This document shows, piece after piece, positions 63,617 to 64,000 of a stretch of 64,000 bases of DNA (its first letter is position 1; every line of letters begins with the position of its first letter). This DNA is from Tolypothrix sp. FACHB-123 (GTDB taxonomy: Bacteria; Cyanobacteriota; Cyanobacteriia; Cyanobacteriales; Nostocaceae). The stretch spans positions 186,001 to 250,000 of the forward strand of contig NZ_JACJRE010000003.1 of NCBI RefSeq assembly GCF_014697075.1, written 5' to 3'. The notes below the pieces were generated by a model. That model was not told the origin of the DNA. It ran no database searches and was given only the letters and a program-made list of their open reading frames with translations. The position numbers and the translations under genes are program-made.

Positions 63617-64000
63617 TTAAACCTCAACAATTTGAATTTCATCAAGCCGATTAATTACCACATCCGCACCTTGGACATGATCTAATTTATTAATCCAAGT
63701 AATTCCAATACAACCTGCGGCTTGAGCATTCTTTGCCATTTGCATATCACCCACAGAATCACCTACCATTAATGTAGCTCTTGGTTCTACTCCTAAGGCT
63801 TGGCAAGCTTGTAAAAATAGTATGGGATCTGGTTTACTCGGCCCTTCATCTACTCCCTTTTCTAGCTGGATATAATCGCTTAACTGGTGATGTGCGACAA
63901 AGTTTTGGACTTCTTGAGTTGTCGCTGCTGAGACGATACCCAGTTTTAATCCAGCTTCGGAAAGTGACTTCAAAACCTCTACGCTACCTGCAAATAGTGG
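63617..64000 (-). CDS. HAD-family phosphatase, C-terminal part (5' truncated by window)
   Basis: 128 codons are open to the window edge (begins PLFAGSVEVLKSLSEAGL). HAD motifs: SAATTQEVQNFV, KPDPILFLQACQALGVEP (motif III Lys), and MVGDSVGDMQMAKNAQAAG (motif IV). This fits a phosphoglycolate phosphatase-like or related HAD subfamily I enzyme. The nucleophile Asp motif lies outside the window. Confidence 0.85.
   Translation of the reverse strand, partial: PLFAGSVEVLKSLSEAGLKLGIVSAATTQEVQNFVAHHQLSDYIQLEKGVDEGPSKPDPILFLQACQALGVEPRATLMVGDSVGDMQMAKNAQAAGCIGITWINKLDHVQGADVVINRLDEIQIVEV

Overview
This window is a chromosomal segment of a filamentous, Nostocales-type cyanobacterium. The evidence is: GCGATCGC (HIP1) octamers throughout; intergenic heptamer tandem repeats of the kind common in Nostoc/Anabaena; the cyanobacterial chlorophyll gene chlP; an Anabaena-like natF-natG-natH-bgtA transporter block; cyanobacteria-specific families (CGLD27, DUF3318, DUF3326, a SpkB-type kinase); and a recA promoter carrying a sequence like the cyanobacterial LexA box. 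Both ends are cut inside genes: rpoA on the left and a HAD phosphatase on the right.

Layout. 0-4.5 kb is the end of the large ribosomal cluster (rpoA-rplQ-truA-rplM-rpsI-rpmE-prfA, all +). 4.4-7.2 kb is accessory: an unknown gene, an XRE regulator flanked by matching palindromic sites, a second small DNA-binding-like protein, a MITE-like element and an Rpn-type nuclease. 7.4-14.2 kb holds an ABC-F ATPase, gpmI, secG, a metzincin-like protease and a membrane-tethered Ser/Thr kinase. 14.4-15.6 kb is a toxin-antitoxin island with one intact VapBC-like pair and decayed HigBA-like parts. 15.7-29 kb (mostly -) carries a glycosyltransferase, deoC-recO-MFS, an orphan DNA cytosine methyltransferase, a DUF697 GTPase, initiator tRNA-Met, rsfS-CGLD27-asparaginase, and a second glycosyltransferase. 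28-32 kb is the amino-acid ABC transporter natFGH-bgtA.

32.6-36 kb has ybjN-like, DUF3318 and queE genes and a STAS/sugar-transferase fusion. 36-41.6 kb is accessory: an AAA-like conflict-type ATPase, a frameshifted IS630 element with perfect inverted ends, a PEP-CTERM surface protein, a gene-poor stretch with relics, and a RelE-type toxin-antitoxin pair. 41.7-49.3 kb is metabolic: acnB, divergent ferredoxin, DUF3326, CPBP protease, purN and an orphan sugar permease. 49.7-53.7 kb holds a SpkB-like kinase with pentapeptide repeats, an FHA protein (possible phospho-signalling partner) and recA. 54-64 kb has a second choice-of-anchor-K-like PEP-CTERM protein, chlP, an operon of two unknown charged/coiled-coil proteins plus a YidD-like protein with a Cys-rich tail, orphan cysA, a seven-bladed WD40 protein with an uncharacterised N-terminal half, two Uma2 nucleases and the partial HAD phosphatase.

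No CRISPR array, rRNA or prophage was seen. The best candidates for undescribed biology are the coiled-coil/YidD-Cys operon at 57.0-58.9 kb, the XRE regulator with its operator set at 5 kb, the STAS-sugar transferase fusion at 35 kb, and the WD40 protein at 60-62 kb. All functional calls are by eye from protein motifs; no database search was run.
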